A stretch of 64,000 nt of DNA from Methanosphaerula palustris E1-9c (GCF_000021965.1 NC_011832.1:1426001-1490000); one strand, 5' to 3'; positions 8,452 to 17,799 are shown, counted from the first letter of the stretch. The notes: generated by a model not told the origin, from the sequence alone. Made by a program: numbers and translations.

Positions 8452-9159
8452 ATGAAGCAATGCCCCAACTGCGGAGCAGATGCGCAGGATGGGTGGATCC
8501 TGTGCCCTTCGTGTCGGGTGAACCTGCAAAAAGCCGCGGATGTACTCGGTCGGGATTATTATATCTCCCCAGGATCAGAACCGTTGTTAACGAACCAGAC
8601 ACCCCCTCATCTACAGGAAACAGTGATGCAACCACAATCCGTGGAGGGGTCTCCTCCTCCGGTCATCACAGGCAATGATCCTCCGACCTGGGTGCTGTTC
8701 TTGCTCATCTTATTTGGGATACCCCTAGCTGTCCTCTGGTGGTCGCTGATAATCGGGGGGCTTATCTTATATTTTATCATAGCAATCATCATCAGTGTCG
8801 TCATTTTCATAGATGCCACGGTTCTTAAGGCTGGGCGTGGTCAGAAGGAGACAAGAGATTCGTTGACGTGGAGTCCAACATCGTGGGCGGGTCTCGCTGG
8901 TGCGGTCTTCTTCATCGGTATACCACTCTACCTCTACCGGCGCCCGCAGATTGCTGTATTACAGCTCGAGCTGAGTAATGTTCAGAATCCAACCGACGCT
9001 CTGAAACAAACCTACAAAGATTTGAGATGGGAAGGCCCACTCCTTTCTGGAATATGTCTGCTTGCGATAATCAAATGGCCAGGGCACAGCACTATCTTTA
9101 CAATTGTAGCAGGATTTGGCCTTAGCATGATGATTACAGGTTTGTGGAAGTCACGATAA
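8452..9159 (+). CDS. Zinc-ribbon membrane protein (family copy 2)
   Basis: 235 residues. The N-terminal zinc ribbon (CPNCGADAQDGWILCPSC) is identical to the 7716 copy over its first 18 residues. Membrane helices follow at about 83-130 (WVLFLLILFGIPLAVLWW, LILYFIIAIIISVVIFI), 145-160 and 197-232. A soluble loop (about 160-190) contains a QLELSNVQNPTDALKQTYKDL stretch. The start has the same GGTGATG ribosome site as the 7716 copy. The 3' end (AGFGLSMMITGLWKSR) recurs as a remnant at 2630-2691. Function unknown. Confidence 0.6.
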   Translation: MKQCPNCGADAQDGWILCPSCRVNLQKAADVLGRDYYISPGSEPLLTNQTPPHLQETVMQPQSVEGSPPPVITGNDPPTWVLFLLILFGIPLAVLWWSLIIGGLILYFIIAIIISVVIFIDATVLKAGRGQKETRDSLTWSPTSWAGLAGAVFFIGIPLYLYRRPQIAVLQLELSNVQNPTDALKQTYKDLRWEGPLLSGICLLAIIKWPGHSTIFTIVAGFGLSMMITGLWKSR

Positions 9160-9200
9160 TCCACTCGCCTCCCCCGGTACGCCTTTCTCCTTCCGATACC

Positions 9201-9319
9201 GGAAAGAAACAGCGGGAGCAGATCACACAGCCCCATCATCGGGCACGAGCCGCCATACCCCCTGAGCGATCAGCCGGCGTGCCCACACCTCCAACCAAGT
9301 GGCTGGAGTTCGTAGACGC
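9201..9319 (+). repeat. Dispersed noncoding repeat, copy A (partner at 11299-11400)
   Basis: Both copies share 'gggcacgagccgccatac', 'ccctgagcgat' and 'agccgg', then a 'ggctgga(g/c)ttcgt' end, with small indels. No intact frame is common to both. In this copy the repeat leads into the beta-helix tail remnant; in the other it leads into an EF-hand tail remnant. It may be a conserved linker from secreted protein genes that has been copied along with gene tails. Confidence 0.5.
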
Positions 9320-9592
9320 CCCCGTCCACGCAGCCGGCCGTTCTCCGGATCCCTGGTCCTTGAGGTGCCGACCGCAGCCCAGGTCAGCGACCTGGTCGAA
9401 GTCCATCCGCCGTCGGTCAGGTCGGTCGACCTCTCTAGGGTGACGATCCGGGTGAGTGAGGATCGGGGACCCCGGCCGCCGGCCCCACCCGCTCCCGTCG
9501 TTACGGCCGGCCCGGTATCCGGCGGGACGGTCTCTCTGACGATGGCGGACGGGGAGGTTGAGGTTTACGAGATGGTCCGGAAGCCGGCATAA
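9290..9592 (+). pseudogene. Remnant of the beta-helix protein C-terminal module
   Basis: The frame from about 9345 encodes SGSLVLEVPTAAQVSDLVEVHP ... MADGEVEVYEMVRKPA, matching the end of the 972-2456 protein over about 80 residues with good identity. A short upstream part (WLEFVDAPVHAAG) is in another frame. Compared with the intact gene, 28 nt (the LARYRAIGR codons) are missing at the junction, which shifts the frame. No start codon or beta-helix part is present, so this is a truncated duplicate. Confidence 0.65.
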
Positions 9593-9688
9593 TTAATAAA
9601 TTAATATTTCCCTTTTTTCATCATTCACGATCCAGTTTACCCTATGTGCCCTGACTTCGATTATCAAAGGTGCATCTTGGCGTCTTAC

Positions 9689-9706
9689 AAGATTAGCGAA
9701 CTACTG
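9689..9706. repeat. Solo end of an ISH3-like insertion sequence
   Basis: The string gattagcgaactactg matches 15 of 16 bases of the right end of the element at 61557-62873 (aattagcgaactactg). No transposase or second end is found near it. It is either the scar of a deleted element or a short chance match; the length and exactness favour a scar. Confidence 0.4.
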
Positions 9707-9760
9707 TGTCTACCGCGTTTTGTTCAGTGTTCGGGAAAGATCGGATACCCGGTAACCCAA

Positions 9761-9770
9761 TTTATATAAC
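9761..9770 (+). promoter_or_regulatory. Probable TATA box for the radical SAM gene
   Basis: The sequence tttatataac follows an A-rich BRE-like stretch (cccaa) about 78 nt before the ATG. It would place the transcript start near 9790 and leave a leader of roughly 45-50 nt. This is an inference from sequence only. Confidence 0.35.
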
Positions 9771-9838
9771 AGGAGTGACATTATTTGTCCTGAACATGTG
9801 CCGAATCTACCCCATAAATAAGCCACTTCCGTGATATT

Positions 9839-10972
9839 ATGAACAAATTAGCCAGCTTGAGTTTTTTCAGAAACCATTTGTCTAATCGTATTGTTACTTC
9901 TGCCAAGCGCCCGACCTATGCGTATATATCCATTACGTCTTTGTGCAATTCCCGGTGCAGGTATTGTGACTCGTGGAAAAATAACGGAGAGAGCGAGCCG
10001 GATACTGACGAATGGAAAAAAATTATCGATGAACTGGTAAACCTTGGTATTGTGACATTGACGTTTAGTGGCGGAGAGCCATTTATTCGCAAGGATTTGT
10101 TCGAGCTCGCGTCATATGCAAAATCACGGGGATTAATCACGATGGTTGTTACCAACCTGAGTTTATTCAAAGAAGTTCATATACAAAAAATAGCGGAGAG
10201 TTTCGATTTTTTCGGCATTTCAATAGACAGTACACGGCCAGAGATTTATAAGGAAATCAGAGGCGTTGACTGGTTGGAACGAATCAAAGAAAATGTTCAG
10301 GTACTGATGATCGGTCTGGCCGGGCTAAAAGCTGATGTTCAGGTTTGCGGGATGGTTACCCTGAATAATAAAAATGCATCTGAAATGCACGAAATACTTC
10401 ACATGATTTTTGATGATCTCGGAATGGATACCATATCTTTTAATGTATTAGACCCGAACGGGGGCGCAACTGCCCGGGAACTTTCACCGACCCCGGAACA
10501 AACAGCGTATATTAAAACGGTCATTTTTGATCATAAATCATCGTATCCAATCAGTAATTCTACCCGATTCCTCAGTCAGCTGGGAAAATTTGATTACCGG
10601 TGTAATCCCTGGAAAAGTGTTCAGATAAATGAACAGGGTTTTTTGCAATCACCCTGTCTTTTCATTTCAGGGAGATCTGACATTTTCCCGGATGGAAAAA
10701 AAACTGACCTGCGCAAAAATAAATTATCGGATGTATGGAGAGAGGAACAGAAGATCTATTCTCACTATGCCGATTGTAAATTATGTAACCTTGGTTGCGT
10801 GGTAGAATCTGCATGGTCGACGTATGATTTGAAATTTGTCATTCAGGATAGTTTTTTTGGCACGATCTTACCTACCATGAAAAGAATAAGCAAGCGAAAT
10901 AATAGAAGGGAAAAATCCAAAATCTTGTATGTGGCAGCAAGCCCAAAGATGGAACAGGGAGCGAAGAAGTGA
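9839..10972 (+). CDS. Radical SAM enzyme with a SPASM-like C-terminal cysteine cluster
   Basis: 377 residues. The 4Fe-4S/SAM motif CNSRCRYC gives Cys36, Cys40 and Cys43. A 'FSGGEPF' motif follows at about 79-85 and 'SIDSTRPEIY' at about 127. The C-terminal half has CNPW, SPCLF and a CKLCNLGC cluster, as expected for an auxiliary (SPASM/twitch) iron-sulfur cluster. Such enzymes modify peptides, cofactors or heme; the neighbourhood gives no peptide substrate. The remaining C-terminal 40 residues are basic and may contact the membrane or nucleic acid. It stands alone with its own promoter, and the codon use is more AT-rich than the multicopper oxidase downstream. Confidence 0.8.
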   Translation: MNKLASLSFFRNHLSNRIVTSAKRPTYAYISITSLCNSRCRYCDSWKNNGESEPDTDEWKKIIDELVNLGIVTLTFSGGEPFIRKDLFELASYAKSRGLITMVVTNLSLFKEVHIQKIAESFDFFGISIDSTRPEIYKEIRGVDWLERIKENVQVLMIGLAGLKADVQVCGMVTLNNKNASEMHEILHMIFDDLGMDTISFNVLDPNGGATARELSPTPEQTAYIKTVIFDHKSSYPISNSTRFLSQLGKFDYRCNPWKSVQINEQGFLQSPCLFISGRSDIFPDGKKTDLRKNKLSDVWREEQKIYSHYADCKLCNLGCVVESAWSTYDLKFVIQDSFFGTILPTMKRISKRNNRREKSKILYVAASPKMEQGAKK

Positions 10973-11298
10973 TTCTTTTCGGGTTCTTTGCACCCGGGGG
11001 CGATTGATAGTTTCCCTATGGATAGATGCAGGAAATTATACCTTGTATCAAATTTTGAAAAGATAGATAAATGGTGTAAAACTCCCTGCAATCGTATAAT
11101 GCACCCTAATATTAAAGAAGTACTGAGGATCTGAAAAGCACGCCCGAACGACGAATACGAATTCATTCAGTTCCACATTCGGCACGCAACCAACCCTTCC
11201 ACCATCGACCGTTCTGCTACCGACCGACCGGCACCTCCAGAACAGACCGTCGACGCGGTTGTCTTCGTTATCCGGATCATGCCTCGTCGTCGACAACC

Positions 11299-11400
11299 GG
11301 ATGAAAACAACGGGAACAGATCAGGGCACGAGCCGCCATACGCCCTGAGCGATGAGCCGGCCGCCCACACCAGCAACCAAACGGCTGGACTTCGTCAACA
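11299..11400 (+). repeat. Dispersed noncoding repeat, copy B (partner at 9201-9319)
   Basis: This copy lacks about 14 bases present in copy A after 'cagatca', but otherwise keeps the same order of blocks (gggcacgagccgccatac, gccctgagcgatgagccgg, cccacacc, caacca, ggctggacttcgtc). Confidence 0.5.
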
Positions 11401-11419
11401 TTCAATCCCACACGACCGG

Positions 11420-11490
11420 CCCGTTCGACGACAACGTCGACAGCCGTATCGACTTCGCCGACGTGGTCTGACTCTTCAACATGCTCTGAT
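11420..11490 (+). pseudogene. EF-hand/dockerin-like gene tail remnant 1
   Basis: The frame reads DDNVDSRIDFADVV-stop-LFNML-stop and aligns with the end of the NHL proteins (NGQIDFNDVV(L/W)LFNQI-stop). A TGA replaces the codon before LFN. The rest of the gene is missing. A second remnant with a stop at the same codon lies at 36885-36950. Confidence 0.55.
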
Positions 11491-11625
11491 AGGCCTCTGC
11501 GCAGCCGGAAAATCCCCAGATTCTTATTCTAAACCCTCTCCAGACATCCGTCACCTTCCACATACACAATATATACCATTATATATTCTAAACAGCATGG
11601 TTCGCCACACAGGGATATACCAGGA

Positions 11626-11647
11626 CTTTCCGAAACCTTTCCGAAAC
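11626..11647 (+). repeat. Perfect 11-bp tandem repeat in the leader of the multicopper oxidase gene
   Basis: Two adjacent copies of ctttccgaaac lie 35-56 nt before the start codon, downstream of TATA-like tracts near 11570-11590. The position suits a regulator or RNA-binding site, but a chance slippage product is equally possible. Confidence 0.5.
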
Positions 11648-11681
11648 CTGATGCGCCTGGCAATTTTTACTGGAGAATCAA

Positions 11682-14600
11682 ATGACCATGGACACCCATC
11701 CACATACTGGGCGCTACCCCCAATTGATCATAGCCGGACTGCTCATTGCACTCCTGCTCCTCTGCACAGGCGTAATCGGTGCAGCCGGTGGCACAGATCC
11801 AACCCTCAGCACAGCCGGGACCAGTCAGCCAACCACGGCCCCTGCCATACTGGCGACGCAGACAACACCGTCGGGCGAGGACCTGAATGCAACGGTGAGT
11901 ACGGGCGAGGACCTGAACGCAACGGTGAGCACCGACGAGGCGACCGGGCTCAAATACAAGGGCAAGACCACACCTGAGGAACGAGAGGCCGCTGCCGACC
12001 GCTATCGCCAGACTGAGCAGGCCGCCCGCGCTAACGCCACCATCAAGAATACCGGTATCAACGCCGTCTCCACCCCGGCCCCGAGCGACCCGCTGCATTA
12101 CTACGGCCCGTACCCGAACTACGCCAACAGCCCCATGCCGAAGGGCTCAATCGCCACCGTCACCATAACCGACGGAGGCACCGGGTACTTCGCCCCGGTG
12201 GTTGAGATCGTCGACCTCTACAACACCGGCTCGGGCGCCACGGCCACGGCCACGGCCGACCCGGCGACCGGCACCATCACGGGCGTTAATATCACGAACG
12301 CCGGCTCGGGCTACACCGCCCCTGTCGTCTACGTCTCGAACGCCACGGCCCCGCAGGGCGCCAACGCCCAGCTCGACGCCACCATCGGCGGCGCACTCTC
12401 CGGCGGCATCCGGAAGTTCATAAGCGCACTGCCGAGCCTCTCCGTCGCCGTCCCGGACACGACGACCTATCCCGGCGCCGACTACTATGAGATCGAACTC
12501 CGGCAGTACACCGAGCAACTGCACCCCGACCTCCCGGCGACCACTCTCCGCGGATACGTCCAGGTGAAGAACGGTCAGGACGTCTCGCCGATCTCCTACC
12601 TCGGCCCGACGATCGTGGCCCAGCGCGACCGGCCTGTCCGGGTCAAGTTCACCAATAAATTGCCCACCGGCGCCGGCGGCAACCTCTTCCTGCCCGTCGA
12701 CACCACCGTCATGGGCGCAGGCATGGGCCCGCTCGGCATGGACGCCATGCCGATGGATTACACGCAGAACCGTGCGAACATCCACCTCCATGGTGGCGCC
12801 ACCCCCTGGATCAGCGATGGCACGCCGCAACAGTGGATCACCCCGGCCGGTGAGAACACGCCGTACCCTAAGGGTGTCAGTGTCGTGAACGTCCCCGACA
12901 TGCCCGATCCGGGCGCCGGGGCGATGACCTTCTACTACACCAACCAGCAGAGCGCCCGGCTCATGTTCTACCACGACCACTCCTACGGGATCACCCGCCT
13001 CAACGTCTACGCGGGCGAGGCAGCACCGTACCTGGTCACCGACAAGATCGAGCAGGACATGATCGCCGGCACCAACAACTCCGGGGTCAACCCGACAGGT
13101 GCAAAGGTCCTCCCCGATGCGGGCATCCCGCTGGTCATCCAGGACAAGACCTTCGTCGACGCCACCACCATCGGCTTCCAGGACCCCACCTGGGCATGGG
13201 GCTCGACGCCGGGTAAGGCGCACACCGGCGACCTCTGGTTACCCCATGTCTACATGACCAACCAGAACCCGTACGACAGCTCCGGCACCAACCCCTATGG
13301 CCGGTGGCACTACGGCCCGTGGTTCTGGCCGCCGACGACCGTCCTCCACGGCCCGACCGCGAACCCCTACTACAATCCTTCGAATCCCAGTTCATCCGAA
13401 CCGGCCCTGATCCCGGGCGTGCCGAACAACTCCATGGCCATGGAATCCTACATGGATACCCCGCTCGTCAACGGCGAGGCCTACCCCTACCTTGACGTGC
13501 AGCCCACGACCGTCCGGTTCCGCATCCTCAACGCGGCCGACGACCGGTTCGTCAACCTGCAGCTCTATGTGGCCGACTCGAACGTGACAACTGCAGACGG
13601 CCGGACGAACACCGAAGTGAAGATGGTTCCGGCCCAGGACGGTCGCGAGGGTGGTGTGCCCGATTCAGCAACGGCCGGCCCGAGCATGATCCAGATCGCC
13701 AACGAGGGCGGGTTCCTGCCCGCGCCGGTGGTCCTCCCGAACCAGCCGATCGGCTGGAACTTAGACCAGACCAACTTCGACTTCGGAAATGTCAACCAGG
13801 GCACACTCATCCTCGGCACGGCCGAGCGGGCCGACGTGCTCATCGACTTCTCGAAGTACGCGGGCAAGACCCTGATCCTCTACAATGATGCGCCTGCACC
13901 GTACCCCGCCATCGATCCACGCTACGACTACTACACCGGCAAGCCGGACCTGACCGGCACCGGCAGCACACCGACGACGCAGGCCGGGTACGGCCCTAAC
14001 ACCCGCACGATCATGCAGATCCGGGTAGCGGCCACAACTCCGGCACCGGCGTACAACCTCGCGACCCTGCAGTCGGTCTTTGCCAAGACCACCGGCAAGC
14101 TCGGCGTCTTCGAGGCCGGCGAGGATCCCATCATCGTGCCGGACGCACGCTACGACTCCGCCTACAACGCGACCTTCCCGACCGAGCAGTACGTGCGGAT
14201 CGCCGAGACGACCACGCACACCTACAAGAACATCACAGGCGCGACGGTGACCTCGACGCTCGACGCCAAGGCCCTCCATGACGAGATGGGTTCGGCGTAC
14301 GAGACGGATTACGGCCGAATGAGCGGCTTCCTCGGGCTCGAACTGCCCGCCTCCACCGCCACGACCCAGAACTTCCTGCTCTACCCATATGCGGGCCCAC
14401 CCGTCGAACTGATCAAATCGTCCGGGATCTACGGCACGTTCCTCGGGAACACCACCGATGGGGTCCAGTTCTGGAAGATCACGCACAATGGCGTGGACAC
14501 GCACACCATCCATACGCATCTCTTCGACGTCCAGGTGATCAACCACGTCGCCTGGGACAACGTGATACGGCCGCCTGATGCGAACGAGCTCGGCTGGAAG

Positions 14601-15500
14601 GAGACTGTCCGCGTGAATCCGCTCTCGGACACGATCCTCGCGTTCCGGCCGGTCACGCCGACGACACCGTTCGAGGTGCCGAACAGCATCCGACTGCTCG
14701 ACCCGACCATGCCCGAGGGCGCAACCCTGCAGGGGCCTCCGGGCGGGTTCACGGACCCCGCGGCCAACCCGGTCACGGTCACGAACCACTACGTCAACTT
14801 CGGCTGGGAGTACGTCTACCACTGTCACCTCCTCTCGCACGAGGAGATGGACATGATGCACTCGATGGCCTTCGCCGTCGCACCGCGACCGCCCTCGAAC
14901 CTGTCGGCCGCCCGCCTCAACGGGAACCAGGGAATCCAGCTGACCTGGACCGACGCCTCGACCACCGAGACCGGGTTCGTGATCCAGCGGGCCACGGACG
15001 CCGGGTTCACGAATAGCCCGACCACCTTCACCGTCGCTGCCAACACGAAGACCTACACCGATGCCACGGCCGCCCAGGCCACGCAGTACTTCTACCGCGT
15101 GCTGGCCCGGAACCTGGTCGGCGACACGGTCACGCCCGGGTTCCCGACCCTGGCCGGCGACTCGGCCTGGTCCAATACGGCCTCGCCCGGAGGGGCAACC
15201 CCGTCGACCTCACCGAAGAGCGTGACGGCGACGGCAGCCCGCGTGAACAACAACTTCGACCGGGTCACGCTGACCTGGACCGACACCTCGACCACCGAGA
15301 CCGGCTTCCGGATCCAGCAGGCTACGGATAGCGGATTCACGGCGAACGTGGTGACCAGTACGGTCGGGGCGAACATCGTCCAGTTCCGGACATTGAACCT
15401 GCCACTCCGCACGAACTACTACTTCCGGGTTCAGTCGTTCAACGCCGCGGGCGCCTCCGCATGGGTGAACGCAGCGCCGTTCCCGGTGCTGGCACCCTGA
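11682..15500 (+). CDS. Large secreted multicopper oxidase with C-terminal fibronectin type III domains
   Basis: 1272 residues. A basic stretch and membrane helix (about 14-34) form the export signal. A Thr-rich region with two copies of a GEDLNATVSTG motif and two G(T/S)GYxxPVV repeats precede the oxidase (about 210-1065). Copper ligands are visible: HLH (368, 370), HDH (431, 433), HTIHTH (941-946) and HCHLLSHEEMDM (1047-1058). His1047/Cys1048/His1049 bridge the T1 and trinuclear sites and Met1058 is the likely T1 axial ligand. Two FN3-like domains end the protein (about 1070-1165 and 1180-1270). The start has a GGAG site. Family members oxidise metals, phenols or bilirubin with O2, which is odd in a strict anaerobe. 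The gene is strongly GC-rich compared with its left neighbour. Confidence 0.85.
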   Translation: MTMDTHPHTGRYPQLIIAGLLIALLLLCTGVIGAAGGTDPTLSTAGTSQPTTAPAILATQTTPSGEDLNATVSTGEDLNATVSTDEATGLKYKGKTTPEEREAAADRYRQTEQAARANATIKNTGINAVSTPAPSDPLHYYGPYPNYANSPMPKGSIATVTITDGGTGYFAPVVEIVDLYNTGSGATATATADPATGTITGVNITNAGSGYTAPVVYVSNATAPQGANAQLDATIGGALSGGIRKFISALPSLSVAVPDTTTYPGADYYEIELRQYTEQLHPDLPATTLRGYVQVKNGQDVSPISYLGPTIVAQRDRPVRVKFTNKLPTGAGGNLFLPVDTTVMGAGMGPLGMDAMPMDYTQNRANIHLHGGATPWISDGTPQQWITPAGENTPYPKGVSVVNVPDMPDPGAGAMTFYYTNQQSARLMFYHDHSYGITRLNVYAGEAAPYLVTDKIEQDMIAGTNNSGVNPTGAKVLPDAGIPLVIQDKTFVDATTIGFQDPTWAWGSTPGKAHTGDLWLPHVYMTNQNPYDSSGTNPYGRWHYGPWFWPPTTVLHGPTANPYYNPSNPSSSEPALIPGVPNNSMAMESYMDTPLVNGEAYPYLDVQPTTVRFRILNAADDRFVNLQLYVADSNVTTADGRTNTEVKMVPAQDGREGGVPDSATAGPSMIQIANEGGFLPAPVVLPNQPIGWNLDQTNFDFGNVNQGTLILGTAERADVLIDFSKYAGKTLILYNDAPAPYPAIDPRYDYYTGKPDLTGTGSTPTTQAGYGPNTRTIMQIRVAATTPAPAYNLATLQSVFAKTTGKLGVFEAGEDPIIVPDARYDSAYNATFPTEQYVRIAETTTHTYKNITGATVTSTLDAKALHDEMGSAYETDYGRMSGFLGLELPASTATTQNFLLYPYAGPPVELIKSSGIYGTFLGNTTDGVQFWKITHNGVDTHTIHTHLFDVQVINHVAWDNVIRPPDANELGWKETVRVNPLSDTILAFRPVTPTTPFEVPNSIRLLDPTMPEGATLQGPPGGFTDPAANPVTVTNHYVNFGWEYVYHCHLLSHEEMDMMHSMAFAVAPRPPSNLSAARLNGNQGIQLTWTDASTTETGFVIQRATDAGFTNSPTTFTVAANTKTYTDATAAQATQYFYRVLARNLVGDTVTPGFPTLAGDSAWSNTASPGGATPSTSPKSVTATAARVNNNFDRVTLTWTDTSTTETGFRIQQATDSGFTANVVTSTVGANIVQFRTLNLPLRTNYYFRVQSFNAAGASAWVNAAPFPVLAP

Positions 15501-15663
15501 ACGGGGATCGCCCGCGGGGCGATACCCCGCTCATCCTCTCCGCCCGACGACCCGGGCAAGTGTTCACACGGCCCGGTCGGTGGAGAGGGGAGAGCATTCA
15601 AGGGCTGAATGGGAAAATCATATCGGTTACAGTATTATTTACAGGGTTCAACGGAGGATTCGT

Positions 15664-16839
15664 ATGAAATTGATCACTATCATCGGTATTTTACTGGTCC
15701 TGATGGCGGGCATTCAAGCCGTCGCAGCGGCCGAAACGTACGTCTATGCGGCGCAGTGGGGTAAGGCCGGCGGCGGTTCCGGCACCGGGAACGGGGAGTT
15801 CAATCAGCCGGCCCGGATTTCGTTCGACACCCACGGCAGCGTCTTTGTGGATGACATGAACAACCACCGGATCCAGAAGTTCACTACCGTGGGCGGCTTC
15901 ATCACCGCGTGGGGGAGCAAAGGCGTGGCTGACCCGCCGTCCGCAGCCGGGACGTTCCTGTCCCCGCTGGGTGTTGCGGTGGATAGCCAGGATTACCTGT
16001 ATGTCGCCGATCGCGACATCCACCGGATCCAGGTCATGGACCCCTCCCGGATCTGGACCGTCTTCGGGCCCAACGGGACCGGAGAACTTCTTCAGCCGAG
16101 CGACATCGCGGTGGACAGTTTCGATAACGTCTATGTGGTCGACTGGGGGCACAACCGCATCCGCAAGTTCGACCTCCAGGGGACCCCGCTCGGCGAGTGG
16201 GGCACCCTCGGATCGGGAAACCTGCAGTTTAATGGGCCCCGCGGCATCGCCATCGACAACGCCGACAACGTCTATGTGGCCGACACCGGCAATAACCGGA
16301 TCGAGAAGTTCGACAGCAACGGCGCTTACCTCGCAACGATCGGCACGTCAGGCACGGGCAACGGGCAGCTCTCCGGGCCATGGGGCGTGGACGTGGACAC
16401 CGCCGGCAATGTCTACGTGGCCGACACCGGCAATAACCGGGTCGAGAAGTTCAACCGGAGCGGTGCCTTCCTCGCGACGATCGGCACGTCAGGCACGGGC
16501 AACGGGCAGTTTTCGATGCCTTACGACGTCTCGGTGAACAGTGTCGGGATGGTCTACGTGGCCGACACCGGCAACAATCGTATTCAGTTCTTTTTACCGA
16601 AGACCGTGAATACAACGCCCCTGCTCGTGCCGGGCGGTGTCGGGGTGCCGACGGACACCAACGGTGACGGCCGCTATGATGATGTCGACGGCAACCGGGT
16701 GCTCGACTTCAACGACGTGGCCCTCTACTTCAACCAGATGGACTGGATCGCCGCGAACGAGCCCCTGGCCGCGTTCGACTACAACGGGAACGGACAGATC
16801 GATTTCAATGATGTGGTCTGGCTCTTCAACCAGATCTAA
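15664..16839 (+). CDS. Secreted NHL-repeat protein with C-terminal EF-hand (dockerin-like) module
   Basis: 391 residues starting MKLITIIGILL (signal peptide to about AAA). The start is chosen over an upstream in-frame ATG because of a GGAGG site 5 nt away. Six NHL repeats follow (VDSFDNVYVVDWGHNRIRKF; ADNVYVADTGNNRIEKF and so on), making a beta-propeller. The last 60 residues hold two EF-hand-like loops (DVDGNRVLDFNDVALYF, DYNGNGQIDFNDVVWLF), almost the same as in the 4948 gene, but without its beta-helix. It probably works at the cell surface as a binding protein. Repeats 4-6 are near copies at DNA level (gtggccgacaccggcaataac), so they have expanded recently. Confidence 0.8.
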   Translation: MKLITIIGILLVLMAGIQAVAAAETYVYAAQWGKAGGGSGTGNGEFNQPARISFDTHGSVFVDDMNNHRIQKFTTVGGFITAWGSKGVADPPSAAGTFLSPLGVAVDSQDYLYVADRDIHRIQVMDPSRIWTVFGPNGTGELLQPSDIAVDSFDNVYVVDWGHNRIRKFDLQGTPLGEWGTLGSGNLQFNGPRGIAIDNADNVYVADTGNNRIEKFDSNGAYLATIGTSGTGNGQLSGPWGVDVDTAGNVYVADTGNNRVEKFNRSGAFLATIGTSGTGNGQFSMPYDVSVNSVGMVYVADTGNNRIQFFLPKTVNTTPLLVPGGVGVPTDTNGDGRYDDVDGNRVLDFNDVALYFNQMDWIAANEPLAAFDYNGNGQIDFNDVVWLFNQI

Positions 16840-16979
16840 CCCATTTTTGTCGAAACGCCGGCAACCCCGTATTCACCGTGAACCATGGTATTGACGCCAC
16901 CCTGTCGCAATCCCTCTACCAGACCGAAGAGGGGAACCTCATTCAATCTGCTGTCGATTGTCGGTCTGTAAGCACTGAC

Positions 16980-17552
16980 CTACTGTTTCTTCATGACCAC
17001 AGCTCGGTGGACGAAGTAGAACGACCGGTCAATCTGCTGGAACCCGGCCTCCTCAGCACATACAACGTATTCCTGAAACTCTTTTCCTGAGACGATGACC
17101 GGTTCGGTAGAGTACAGTATACCGCCTGGTTTCAGGAGCCTCGCAATCTCCTGGAATAATTTCGCCGGACTGGGTACCTCGTGGACGACAAACATCGTGA
17201 AAGCGGCGTCAAAGGTCCCGTTCATCTCAGGGGGGAGGTCTAGGGAGTCCGGTCTGCAGTGATGTACCTGGATCCGCCTCATCAGGCCTTCGGGTTCAAG
17301 TTTCCCTCGGAGGATGGCGAGCATCTCCTCCTGCAGGTCGACGGCGCAGACCTGCCCCTTCTCCCCGACACGCCTGGCAAACTCGCGGGTGAAGAAACCC
17401 GGCCCGCACCCAACGTCGAGCACGCGATCTCCGGGGTTCACATACATCTCTGCGAGCCTGTCGGGGCGATAGAGGAACCATCGCAGACGAATATCGAGGA
17501 TCGAGGCTTTCTTTGCTGGAAAAACATCATGGCGACGATTATTCGAAACCAT
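16980..17552 (-). CDS. Class I SAM-dependent methyltransferase
   Basis: 190 residues from MVSNNRRHDVF; a longer open frame upstream has no family similarity. The SAM-binding motif I is VLDVGCGPGFF, preceded by RLAEMYVNPGDR; motif II follows as CAVDLQEEML, and the LLKPGGILYSTEP block lies further on. This matches the UbiE/Coq5-like Methyltransf_11/31 group. The substrate cannot be told. It is convergent with the NHL gene and divergent from the small gene at 17800. Confidence 0.75.
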   Translation of the reverse strand: MVSNNRRHDVFPAKKASILDIRLRWFLYRPDRLAEMYVNPGDRVLDVGCGPGFFTREFARRVGEKGQVCAVDLQEEMLAILRGKLEPEGLMRRIQVHHCRPDSLDLPPEMNGTFDAAFTMFVVHEVPSPAKLFQEIARLLKPGGILYSTEPVIVSGKEFQEYVVCAEEAGFQQIDRSFYFVHRAVVMKKQ

Positions 17553-17799
17553 GGAATATTGTACGAACACCGGGGAGATAACAGTTCGCCGGCGATGGCC
17601 GGTCCGTGCCGCCGCCCTCTCTCTAACTGCGAGAACCAGAACCTGAACGCCGTCGCCGTGCTTCTCCAGCACAGGATAGCCCGTCGATCTCCCTTTTAAT
17701 CGCGTCCACGGCCTTTTCTTCAATGTCGACACAGAATATATGCAGGGATAAGGAACATGGTACTTTGTGTGAGCACCCCTCGGCCGCACGGGAGAAACC

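Larger units (their letters stand above)
10973..11681. other. Gap with gene-tail remnants, a dispersed repeat and a promoter region
   Basis: No intact gene is supported. The stretch contains the second copy of the dispersed repeat (11299-11400), an EF-hand tail remnant (about 11420-11490), two TATA-like AT tracts (near 11570 and 11581) and an 11-bp tandem repeat (11626-11647). A plus-strand frame at 11279-11977 is open but is low in recognisable protein character and overlaps the multicopper oxidase, so I do not call it. Confidence 0.4.

Noticed and set aside
11279-11977. Plus-strand frame overlapping the multicopper oxidase start
   Set aside because: It runs through noncoding repeats, the promoter and the oxidase start in another frame, and has no domain character.
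12147-14861. Large minus-strand frames opposite the multicopper oxidase
   Set aside because: They are Arg/Val/Asp-rich mirror frames of a GC-rich gene without motifs.
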